From Lachnospiraceae bacterium (GTDB lineage: Bacteria > Bacillota > Clostridia > Lachnospirales > Lachnospiraceae): 23,260 nt of DNA. The notes beneath the pieces are model-generated. The model saw only the letters and a list, made by a program, of their open reading frames with translations. It was not told the DNA's origin and did not search any database. The stretch is from contig CAAFTS010000018.1 in NCBI GenBank assembly GCA_900765975.1, positions 1 through 23,260 of the forward strand. The letters run 5' to 3'. This document shows positions 16,127-23,179 of this stretch, piece by piece; the first letter of the stretch is position 1, and every line of letters starts with the position of its first letter. A program made the position numbers and the translations under genes.

Positions 16127-17481
16127 AGATACTGATCAAAGGAGCCGGAGATCTGGCAACGGGAATTGCAGTCCGATTGTATCAATGCGGACATCAAATT
16201 ATTATGACGGAAATTGAAAAGCCGCTAACTGTAAGAAGAATGGTTGCGTTTTCCAGAGCGGTATATGAAAAAGATGTGATTGTGGAAGGCGTTCGGGGAA
16301 GGTGTGCTCAGACATCGGACGAGGCAAAACACATTATAGCGGATGGAGATATTGCAGTTTTCGTGGATCCGGAAGCGGAAATTCGAAATTCTTTTTGTCC
16401 GGATGTGGTGATTGATGCAATTCTGGCTAAGAAGAATACCGGAACACAGATTGTAGATGCGCCCTTTGTGATTGGTACCGGTCCGGGATTTACCGCCGGA
16501 ACAGATTGTCATTGTGTCATAGAGACAAAGCGGGGACATACATTGGGAAATGTCATTTGGAAGGGAAGTGCGATTCCAAATACCGGGGTTCCGGGAAATG
16601 TGGGCGGTTATACGATTGAGCGGCTGATTCGTGCCAGTGCAGAAGGCGAGATGCAGGCTGTAGCGTCTATTGGAGATCTGGTTCAGGAAGGGCAGATTGT
16701 AGCTTATACGGGTGGAAAAACTGTTTATGCAAAAATGACCGGAATTGTACGGGGAATGCTTCAAGACGGAGTGCAGGTGGAAGAGAATTTAAAAATCGGA
16801 GATATTGATGCACGCTGTGAGCGGATGCATTGCTTTACAATTTCTGACAAAGCGCGTTCTGTAGGCGGTGCTGCTTTGGAGGCGGTAACACAGTTTGAAC
16901 GTATTTATCAAAAATATGCGGTGATCGTATTGGCTGCCGGAACTGGAACACGATACGGAAGTAATAAATTACTTGCACGTATACAGGGAAAAATGCTGTA
17001 TGAGCATATGCTGCAAAAACTGGAGGCGTTATCGGCATTTCCTGCCTATATAGTAACCGGGTATGAGCAGATTCAGAGATCAGCAGAAGAAAAAGGAATT
17101 CATGCTGTGGAGAATAAACAGCCGGAATTGGGAATATCTCATTCAGTACAGCTGGGATTATCTGCATGTTTACAAGAAAATCCACAGATTCAAGGAGTAC
17201 TTTTCTCTGTTTGTGATCAACCCAATTTACAGTTGTCAACGATGTTGGGATTGATTCAAACGGCGATGCTTCATCCCGGAAAAATTGTGTGCTCCGGACA
17301 TGAGGGAAGATTTGGAAATCCGGTATTATGGGATAAAAAGTTTTTTGATGAATTGATGAAACTGGAAGGAGATACCGGTGGAAAAGTCATTCTGGAAAAA
17401 CGGAAAGAACAGTGTATTCTGCTGGAGACAGAAGCAGAAGAACTGAAAGATATAGATCGCAAACAAGATACCGCGGAATAA
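16123..17481 (+). CDS. yqeB: Fusion of YqeB-type selenium/molybdenum hydroxylase maturation protein with MocA-type nucleotidyltransferase
   Basis: The 452-residue product has two parts. Residues 1 to about 260 are the EF2563/YqeB family (opening KILIKGAGDLATGIAVRL, then the GTGPGFTAGTDCH region). Residues about 265-452 are a complete MobA-like NTP transferase (VIVLAAGTGTRYGSNK, then FSVCDQP and GRFGNPVLW), as in MocA/YgfJ molybdenum cofactor cytidylyltransferase. The first part is tied to selenium insertion into the hydroxylase, the second to CTP-dependent formation of the dinucleotide cofactor. Start at 16123 (AAGGAG ahead, ATGA overlap with yqeC); an upstream ATG at 16075 inside yqeC is rejected. 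The frame is continuous through the junction, so this is a true fusion in this sequence, placed directly before its target enzyme. Confidence 0.87.
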   Translation: MKILIKGAGDLATGIAVRLYQCGHQIIMTEIEKPLTVRRMVAFSRAVYEKDVIVEGVRGRCAQTSDEAKHIIADGDIAVFVDPEAEIRNSFCPDVVIDAILAKKNTGTQIVDAPFVIGTGPGFTAGTDCHCVIETKRGHTLGNVIWKGSAIPNTGVPGNVGGYTIERLIRASAEGEMQAVASIGDLVQEGQIVAYTGGKTVYAKMTGIVRGMLQDGVQVEENLKIGDIDARCERMHCFTISDKARSVGGAALEAVTQFERIYQKYAVIVLAAGTGTRYGSNKLLARIQGKMLYEHMLQKLEALSAFPAYIVTGYEQIQRSAEEKGIHAVENKQPELGISHSVQLGLSACLQENPQIQGVLFSVCDQPNLQLSTMLGLIQTAMLHPGKIVCSGHEGRFGNPVLWDKKFFDELMKLEGDTGGKVILEKRKEQCILLETEAEELKDIDRKQDTAE

Positions 17482-17531
17482 TTTTGCGGATATGTTTGAG
17501 AAGATAAATAAATAGAGAAGGGAAGGGTGAG

Positions 17532-20099
17532 ATGATGTATACACTTCAGGTGAACGGAAAAACATACGAAGTCGCAGAAGACAAAAAACTGATGCGTTTT
17601 CTGCGTGACGATCTGCATCTGACATCCGTAAAAGATGGGTGCAGTCAGGGGGCATGTGGAACATGTACCGTATTGGTGGACGGAAAAACAACAAGGGCAT
17701 GTATTCCTATGATTTCTAAGATGGAAGGAAAAGCAATTCTTACAGTAGAAGGATTGAGTGAACGGGAAAAAGAGGTTTATACGTATGCGTTTGGTAAAGT
17801 AGGGGCTGTGCAGTGTGGATTCTGTATTCCGGGAATGGTTATTTGTGCAAAGGGATTGATTGATGTCAACCCGGATCCAACACGTCTGGAAGTTGTCGCT
17901 GCAATTCGGAATAATATCTGCCGTTGTACAGGATACAAGAAAATTATTGAAGGAATTTTACTCAGTGCAAAAATCTTTCGGGAGAATCTTTCAGTTTCAG
18001 AAAATGAAGGAATTACATCGGTAGGAGAGCCGATCCTGAGAGTGGATGTAAAAGAAAAAGTATGTGGAACAGGGGAATATCCGGATGATGTTTATTTGGA
18101 CGGCATGATATATGGAAGTGCAGTACGTTCTGAATATCCACGTGCAAAAGTTCTTGCGATCCATGCGGAAGAAGCTCTGGCGTTAGATGGAGTGGTTGGC
18201 GTCTATACAGCAGAGGATGTTCCGGGAGACGTGAAGGTAGGACATTTGAAACATGATTGGGATACGATGATTCCGGTTGGAAAAGTAACTCATTATGTAG
18301 GAGATGCAATCTGTCTTGTGGCAGCAGAGAGCCAGGAAATTCTGGAAAAAGCAAAAAGTCTGATCAAGGTAGATTACGAGGTGCTTGAACCGGTTTTCAA
18401 TCCGTTTGAAGCCTTAAAAGAAGGGGCAGTACAGATACATGAGGACGGAAATATTCTGGCTCATGAGCATTTGGTTCGTGGAAACGCAGATGAAGTCATT
18501 GCAAATTCCAAATATAAGGTGACAAAACATTACGAGACACCTTGGACGGAGCATGCATTCTTAGAGCCGGAGTGTGCAGTTGCCATGCCGTTTGATGGAG
18601 ATGGTGTGTTTATTTATTCATCCGATCAGGGAATTTATGATACACAGCATGAGTGTTGTATCATGCTTGGGCTTCCGCCGGAGAAAGTAGTTGTGGAAAA
18701 TAAATTAGTCGGCGGCGGATTTGGCGGAAAAGAAGATGTAAGCGTACAGCATCACGCAGCGCTGATTGCATATTTGACGAAACGTATTGTAAAAGTAAAA
18801 CTATCCAGACAGGAAAGTATTACAATCCATCCGAAACGTCATCCAATGTGGATGGATGTAACGACAGCCTGTGATGAAAATGGATATTTGACTGCAATGA
18901 AGGCAGTTGTTGTAGCTGATACCGGGGCATATGCATCTCTTGGGGGACCTGTTTTACAAAGAGCTTGCACTCATGCAGCGGGACCGTATAACTTCCAGAC
19001 AATTGATATTGATGGAACCGCGGTTTATACAAATAACCCACCTGCAGGTGCGTTTAGAGGCTTTGGAGTGACACAGACTTGTTTTGCATCAGAGATGAAC
19101 TTGAATCTTCTGGCAGAAATGGTAGGCATCACTCCATGGGAGATTCGTCATCGTAATGCAATTCGTCCAGGACAGGTTCTGCCGAATGGACAGATTGCGG
19201 ATTCTTCTACCGGTGTTGCGGAAACATTGGAAGCAGTAAAAGAGATTTGTGAGAAAGAACCTTATGTAGGAATTGCATGTGCAATGAAAAATGCCGGTGT
19301 CGGTGTTGGTCTTCCTGATTGGGGACGGTGCAGATTGATCATCAAAGATGGAAAGGTAGAGATTCATGCCGGAGCCTCTTGTATTGGACAGGGATTGGGA
19401 ACTGTATTAACACAGATGGTATCTCAGACAGCAGAACTTCCGTATGATAAGATTATATACTGTTCTCCAAATACGGCGAATTCTCCGGATTCTGGAACAA
19501 CGTCCGGTTCTCGCCAGACATTGGTTACAGGAGAAGCTGCAAGACGTGCCTGTCTCAAATTAAAAGAGGCAATGGGACAAAAAACATTGGAAGAATTAAA
19601 TGGAACAGAATATTACGGAGAATATCTTGCAAAAACAGATAAAATGGGAAGTGATGTTCCGAATCCGGTTTCTCACGTTGCTTATGGTTACGCAACACAG
19701 GTCTGTGTGCTGAATGAAGATGGCACGATTAAGAAAATGGTGGCAGCCCATGATGTCGGAAAGGCGGTCAATCCAAAGAGTGTGGAAGGACAGATTGAAG
19801 GTGGAGTTGTCATGAGTCTGGGGTATGCGTTGACAGAGCAGTATGAATTAAAGGAAGGTCGTCCGGTGTCTCGATTTGGTACATTGGGACTATTTAAGGC
19901 GGATAAGGTTCCGGATGTGGAAGCGATCATCGTAGAAAAGCCAGGTATTGAATATGCATATGGTGCAATTGGAATTGGCGAAATCACATCTATTCCAACG
20001 GCTCCTGCTATTGCAGCCGCTTATTATAAGCTGCAAGGAGAATTTCAGACAAAATTACCACTGAAAAATACACCATATGAAAAGAAAAAGAAAAAATAA
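17532..20099 (+). CDS. xdhD: Selenium-dependent xanthine dehydrogenase (fused [2Fe-2S] and molybdenum domains)
   Basis: The 855-residue protein has the length of the clostridial/enterococcal selenium-dependent XDH family; E. coli XdhD is a longer relative. The first [2Fe-2S] site has C37, C42, C45 and C57 (CSQGACGTC), the second C95, C98, C130 and C132. The molybdopterin domain (about 160-850) has GGGFGGKEDV, GAFRGFGVTQ and the catalytic glutamate E817 in GIGEITSIPTAP. There is no FAD domain, so electrons must pass to another protein, perhaps YgfK (inference). The selenium is expected as a labile cofactor atom: there is no in-frame TGA. It is the last gene of the rightward operon. Start at 17532 (GAAGGG ahead); the adjacent ATG at 17535 is equally possible. 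Exact substrate (xanthine, urate or another purine) is open. Confidence 0.92.
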   Translation: MMYTLQVNGKTYEVAEDKKLMRFLRDDLHLTSVKDGCSQGACGTCTVLVDGKTTRACIPMISKMEGKAILTVEGLSEREKEVYTYAFGKVGAVQCGFCIPGMVICAKGLIDVNPDPTRLEVVAAIRNNICRCTGYKKIIEGILLSAKIFRENLSVSENEGITSVGEPILRVDVKEKVCGTGEYPDDVYLDGMIYGSAVRSEYPRAKVLAIHAEEALALDGVVGVYTAEDVPGDVKVGHLKHDWDTMIPVGKVTHYVGDAICLVAAESQEILEKAKSLIKVDYEVLEPVFNPFEALKEGAVQIHEDGNILAHEHLVRGNADEVIANSKYKVTKHYETPWTEHAFLEPECAVAMPFDGDGVFIYSSDQGIYDTQHECCIMLGLPPEKVVVENKLVGGGFGGKEDVSVQHHAALIAYLTKRIVKVKLSRQESITIHPKRHPMWMDVTTACDENGYLTAMKAVVVADTGAYASLGGPVLQRACTHAAGPYNFQTIDIDGTAVYTNNPPAGAFRGFGVTQTCFASEMNLNLLAEMVGITPWEIRHRNAIRPGQVLPNGQIADSSTGVAETLEAVKEICEKEPYVGIACAMKNAGVGVGLPDWGRCRLIIKDGKVEIHAGASCIGQGLGTVLTQMVSQTAELPYDKIIYCSPNTANSPDSGTTSGSRQTLVTGEAARRACLKLKEAMGQKTLEELNGTEYYGEYLAKTDKMGSDVPNPVSHVAYGYATQVCVLNEDGTIKKMVAAHDVGKAVNPKSVEGQIEGGVVMSLGYALTEQYELKEGRPVSRFGTLGLFKADKVPDVEAIIVEKPGIEYAYGAIGIGEITSIPTAPAIAAAYYKLQGEFQTKLPLKNTPYEKKKKK

Positions 20100-20118
20100 A
20101 TAATAATAAATCAAAAAG

Positions 20119-20154
20119 CATCCTGTGATATAAAATATCACGGGATGTTTTTTT
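20119..20154 (+). terminator. Intrinsic terminator of the ssnA-xdh operon
   Basis: CATCCTGTGATAT and ATATCACGGGATG form a 13-bp stem (one T-G pair) with an AAA loop, followed by seven T. It lies 19 bases after the xdh stop and marks the right edge of the purine island. Confidence 0.92.
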
Positions 20155-20164
20155 GAAAAGAGTA

Positions 20165-20173
20165 TGTTATACT
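20165..20173 (+). promoter_or_regulatory. Extended -10 promoter of the DUF975 gene
   Basis: TG-T-TATACT is an extended -10 match placed 38 bases before the ATG. I see no good -35, which is common for extended -10 promoters. Confidence 0.45.
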
Positions 20174-20210
20174 GAGACTATCTGAAAATATTATACGAGG
20201 AGATGATAGT

Positions 20211-20942
20211 ATGTGGACAAGTGCAGAATTAAAGCTGAGAGCAAAAGGCGCTTTTTATAAAAACTATTGGTATTGTGTATTAGTGGCATTGGTAATGTCA
20301 ATTTTTGGAATGATAGGTCCAGATCTTATATATGAATGGATACAAGATCGAGAATCCATAGTATACGTAGATCGGATGTTTGGAACTGTAGGAGATTTCT
20401 TTTTCTCTCCATTATATGGATTTTTAGGCTTTAGACTTGCAGTATTAGTTTTAGGAATTTTGTTTTTGGGCGTGAAAGTGTTTCTTGGAAATCCATTAGA
20501 GGTAGGCGGATGCCGTTTCTTTGTAAAGAATCAGACAATGAACCCAACAGCAGCAGAATTGGGATATGGACTGCAGTCACAAGGGTATAGCAACGTAGTT
20601 ATGATAATGTTCCTAAGAAATTTATATATTTCCTTATGGTCATTATTGCTTGTGGTTCCGGGGATCATTAAACATTATGAATATTTGATGATTCCGTATA
20701 TTTTAGCAGAGAATCCGGAAATGGACAGAAGAGAGGCATTTTTAATCAGCAAGCGAATGATGATGGGAGAAAAAATATATGCATTTGGATTGGATCTTTC
20801 TTTTATTGGCTGGCTGATTCTGTGTGGATTAACGATGAATATAGTTGGAATATTTTTTGTACAGCCATATATTCAAGCGACAAGAGCCGAATTATATACT
20901 GTTAATCGAACGAAGGCTTATCAGGAAGGATATATCCGATAA
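20211..20942 (+). CDS. DUF975 family integral membrane protein
   Basis: This 243-residue membrane protein shows the DUF975 pattern: an N-terminal LRAKGAFYKNYWYCVLVALV helix, a middle WSLLLVVPGIIKHYEYLMIPYILAENP segment (about 148-174), then a late hydrophobic helix and the ending VQPYIQATRAELY. Four or five membrane segments are visible. The role of the family is unknown. GAGGAG 8 bases ahead of the ATG supports the start. It has its own promoter, follows a strong terminator, and is probably not part of the purine system. Confidence 0.85.
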   Translation: MWTSAELKLRAKGAFYKNYWYCVLVALVMSIFGMIGPDLIYEWIQDRESIVYVDRMFGTVGDFFFSPLYGFLGFRLAVLVLGILFLGVKVFLGNPLEVGGCRFFVKNQTMNPTAAELGYGLQSQGYSNVVMIMFLRNLYISLWSLLLVVPGIIKHYEYLMIPYILAENPEMDRREAFLISKRMMMGEKIYAFGLDLSFIGWLILCGLTMNIVGIFFVQPYIQATRAELYTVNRTKAYQEGYIR

Positions 20943-20978
20943 GATAAAAAGATATCTCTGATAGATGGATATAGAAAA

Positions 20979-20996
20979 ATCGCCTGAAAAGGCGAT
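20979..20996 (-). terminator. Leftward intrinsic terminator
   Basis: ATCGCCT, loop GAAA (plus strand) and AGGCGAT form a perfect 7-bp stem. Read on the minus strand it is followed by TTTTCT, so it suits leftward transcripts such as that of the 96-aa gene ending at 21223. The plus side has no T-run. Confidence 0.5.
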
Positions 20997-21021
20997 GAAT
21001 ACGGATTCTTTAGGCGAAGTC

Positions 21022-21060
21022 CAATGGCTGTGACTGCAATTTATGTAATCACAGCCATTG
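21022..21060. repeat. Perfect 12-bp inverted repeat in the gap after the DUF975 gene
   Basis: CAATGGCTGTGA (21022-21033) and TCACAGCCATTG (21049-21060) surround a 15-base loop, and flanking GAAG/CTTC (21016-21019 and 21062-21065) could extend the stem. No strong T-run follows on either strand. It may terminate the DUF975 transcript imperfectly or be a leftover repeat. Two CTATAG hexamers follow at about 21065-21091. The rest of 20943-21222 holds nothing I can name. Confidence 0.5.
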
Positions 21061-21222
21061 TCTTCTATAGAGTTTATTTTCTTTTCTATAGTTTATATCA
21101 TATCAAAGAAATGTGACAAGGTTATGACGGGATTTGGAAGAAATTATGAAGATTCTAAAACATATCTAAACTGCCCGGAGAGAGGGAATAAAGATAGATA
21201 GAAAGAATCATTTATTAAATTA

Positions 21223-21513
21223 TTAAATGTGCATGCGGTCTTTTTGGGCTGCATGCCATTTTTCTTTTTGAGAATGATATTGTTCCCAGAGCCAGTTAAT
21301 TGCATCATCCATACCTGAATCCGTCATAGGGAAAGAGGCGGATTGTTTTTGGTCATTGGATGTTTTGTCAAAAGACCAGGGCTCAGGATAGATAAAAACA
21401 GTAAATGTTTCTTTGCTTTCATCACAGCGGAAAAAGTAACGCATACCGTTATGTCCACCGGAAAAAGGTTCTTTTTTTAGTCCGCCTACGGGAATTAATT
21501 TTTTATCAATCAT
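21223..21513 (-). CDS. Conserved small hypothetical protein, 96 aa
   Basis: I do not recognise a characterised family. The protein begins MIDKKLIPVGGLKKEPFSGG, is rich in aromatic and charged residues, has no membrane segment or signal peptide, and ends with a charged Trp-containing helix (NWLWEQYHSQKEKW). It is probably a soluble cytoplasmic protein. AAGGA about 9 bases before the ATG and a good extended -10 promoter at 21565-21570 support it as a real gene. It is transcribed opposite to both neighbours and stands alone. Confidence 0.65.
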   Translation of the reverse strand: MIDKKLIPVGGLKKEPFSGGHNGMRYFFRCDESKETFTVFIYPEPWSFDKTSNDQKQSASFPMTDSGMDDAINWLWEQYHSQKEKWHAAQKDRMHI

Positions 21514-21564
21514 AACGAAAAATCCTTTCTAAAAACAGAGGTGAAAATCAGAATTACACGTTCG

Positions 21565-21573
21565 ATTATATCA
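21565..21573 (-). promoter_or_regulatory. Extended -10 promoter of the 96-aa gene
   Basis: On the minus strand TG-A-TATAAT is a perfect extended -10, about 50 bases before the ATG. The -35 region is poor. Confidence 0.55.
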
Positions 21574-21721
21574 CAAATTGAACTGTTTAGAATAGAAAAA
21601 TCAAGAGCGTGGATACTATGTTTAACATTTGTTTTCGGACAATTGTTGCAACAAAAGAAATAAGGATTAGAACAAAGAATAAGAAAAAACGAATAAAGAG
21701 AAGAAAAGGAGAGGAAAGAAG

Positions 21722-21919
21722 ATGCTAGATCCAAAAGAAAATGAAAAGAAGATTGATGATTTTGATTATTTATCTAATGCAGCATCTGCAAGAGAATGTA
21801 CAGGGCTAATACCGTCTCTTCCAACGTCAGAGGCAGAGCTGGAGTCTTATAATGATGTCTATCAATATCAACCTCCGATCATTCCTACGAAAAGTGAAAA
21901 AATGAAAAAGAAATCATAA
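21722..21919 (+). CDS. Small hypothetical protein, 65 aa
   Basis: I do not recognise the family. The product is acidic in its first half (a DDFDYLSNAASARECTGLIP segment), has YQPPIIP near residue 48, and ends in a short lysine-rich tail. No membrane segment or signal peptide is seen. AAAAGGAGAGG about 8 bases before the ATG is a strong ribosome site, the best reason to accept this gene. The single Cys and the Pro-rich end suggest a small partner-binding protein at most; function is unknown. Confidence 0.6.
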   Translation: MLDPKENEKKIDDFDYLSNAASARECTGLIPSLPTSEAELESYNDVYQYQPPIIPTKSEKMKKKS

Positions 21920-21924
21920 AAGTA

Positions 21925-21968
21925 TCCTGTATTTTCTAAGGAATTTCACAAGATGTTGTATTTTTTCA
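21925..21968 (+). terminator. Weak hairpin and T-run after the 65-aa gene
   Basis: An interrupted stem (ATC-TGT-TTTC with GAA-ACA-GAT) is followed by GTTGTATTTTTTC. It has the place and general look of a terminator but several mismatches. Confidence 0.3.
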
Positions 21969-21997
21969 TTGTCGTATTTCCTATAAAATGATATACT
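21969..21997 (+). promoter_or_regulatory. Promoter of the zinc-ribbon membrane protein gene
   Basis: TTGTCG (21969-21974), a 17-base spacer and TATACT (21992-21997), with TGA before the -10. It predicts a start of transcription near 22004, which rules out the in-frame ATG at 21988 as the protein start. Confidence 0.65.
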
Positions 21998-22056
21998 ATA
22001 TAAGAATTATCAGAATAAAAGGTATATTCTGGAATACGAAAGAGAGGAAATACATC

Positions 22057-23121
22057 ATGAAATGTCCGATTTGTGGCAAAGAACTTGAATTGATGAAGAA
22101 GAAAGTTGGTACTGATGAAAATGGCAGTCCGATTTTAAATCAGTATGCAGTATGCAGAGATTGTAAAAAGCAGTGGAATCTGGATAAACAGCGTGCCAAT
22201 AATGCAAATAAAAAGAAAGAGAAAGAAGAAAAAGAGGCACCAAAGCAAAAGCAAGAGGAAACAGTAAAAAAGCCGGTACAGGGAAAAACGCGTGAAGAAG
22301 CAGTAAAGCGTGCAGCGGCCAGAAAAGCGGTAGGAGAACGTAAGGAAGCGGTAAAACGTAGTGTGCCGAAAGAACAGGCTGTTGATCAGCAGGAACAAAA
22401 GTATGCAAATATACCTCCGGAGAGAATACGTGCAAAAAAAGAACGTGCAGTGCGTCAGGCTTACGAAGATATGCTTTCCACTGATCCTAATTATAAACCG
22501 AAAAAGAAGAAAAATGTTTCAGAAGAGGATACAGTAGTAAGTAAAAAAGCAGTTAAGAAAAAGGCGGAAAGTATCCAACAGGAAAAGAAACGACCGGAGC
22601 CGGAGAAAAGGAGTTCTAATGTGAAACCTTCAAAAGCCTATGAGGCGTATGAAGATGAACCGGAAGAAGATTCCGATTATATGGATGAGGAACCAAATGC
22701 AAAATATCGAGTTGTTCGTGTGATCCTTGGAGTTTTGTCTATTTTGGCATTTGGATATTTTGGATACAAAGGTTTTGTCGGCGGTCTTGGAAGTGTTGCA
22801 TCAGGAGATGGGGCAACAGGTGGTATGACTTATATCATTCTTGCAATATGTATGTTGGCAGCAGGATTGTTGTTGCTTATCCTTCAGAATAGTCGAGGCA
22901 TTGCGGCATATTTGATTCCGATTCTGATTTATCTTGGAAGTGGAGTATTTGCGTTCTTAAAACGTGGCGATGATAAAGTTCTTCTTTATAGTGCAATCGG
23001 TGGTGCTGTTCTAGCATTGGTCATGATTATTCTGGCAGCGACATCCAGAAATCAAGATGACGACTATGATGAATATGACGATGATTATGATGATGACGAT
23101 GAGTTTGATGATTTTGAGTAA
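22057..23121 (+). CDS. Zinc-ribbon protein with charged linker, four membrane segments and acidic tail
   Basis: No named family recognised. The 354-residue protein begins with a zinc-ribbon-like pair CPIC and CRDC (residues 3-6 and about 30-33), then a long Lys/Glu/Ala-rich, probably disordered or helical linker (about 45-210). Four hydrophobic segments lie between about 217 and 330, and the tail of about 20 residues is nearly all Asp, Glu and Tyr. The layout suggests a membrane protein with a cytoplasmic zinc head. Start at 22057 (GAGAGGAAA ahead); a longer frame from 21988 would begin within the promoter. A terminator and an intron-like element follow directly. Confidence 0.75.
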   Translation: MKCPICGKELELMKKKVGTDENGSPILNQYAVCRDCKKQWNLDKQRANNANKKKEKEEKEAPKQKQEETVKKPVQGKTREEAVKRAAARKAVGERKEAVKRSVPKEQAVDQQEQKYANIPPERIRAKKERAVRQAYEDMLSTDPNYKPKKKKNVSEEDTVVSKKAVKKKAESIQQEKKRPEPEKRSSNVKPSKAYEAYEDEPEEDSDYMDEEPNAKYRVVRVILGVLSILAFGYFGYKGFVGGLGSVASGDGATGGMTYIILAICMLAAGLLLLILQNSRGIAAYLIPILIYLGSGVFAFLKRGDDKVLLYSAIGGAVLALVMIILAATSRNQDDDYDEYDDDYDDDDEFDDFE

Positions 23122-23137
23122 ATTTTTATAGAGAATG

Positions 23138-23176
23138 AAAAAAGATATGAGAGTGTAAAAACTTTCATATCTTTTT
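23138..23176 (+). terminator. Intrinsic terminator after the zinc-ribbon gene
   Basis: AAAAAGATATGAGAGT pairs with ACTTTCATATCTTTTT (one G-T pair), with a 6-base loop. The distal side of the stem ends in five T. The element that follows begins 4 bases later. Confidence 0.85.
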
Positions 23177-23179
23177 GAT

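Noticed and set aside
17532..20099. Selenocysteine codon in the xanthine dehydrogenase
   Set aside because: The frame has no internal TGA. Selenium in this family is a labile cofactor atom, not selenocysteine.
21988..22056. Longer start of the zinc-ribbon protein
   Set aside because: This stretch overlaps the -10 element and the predicted start of transcription.
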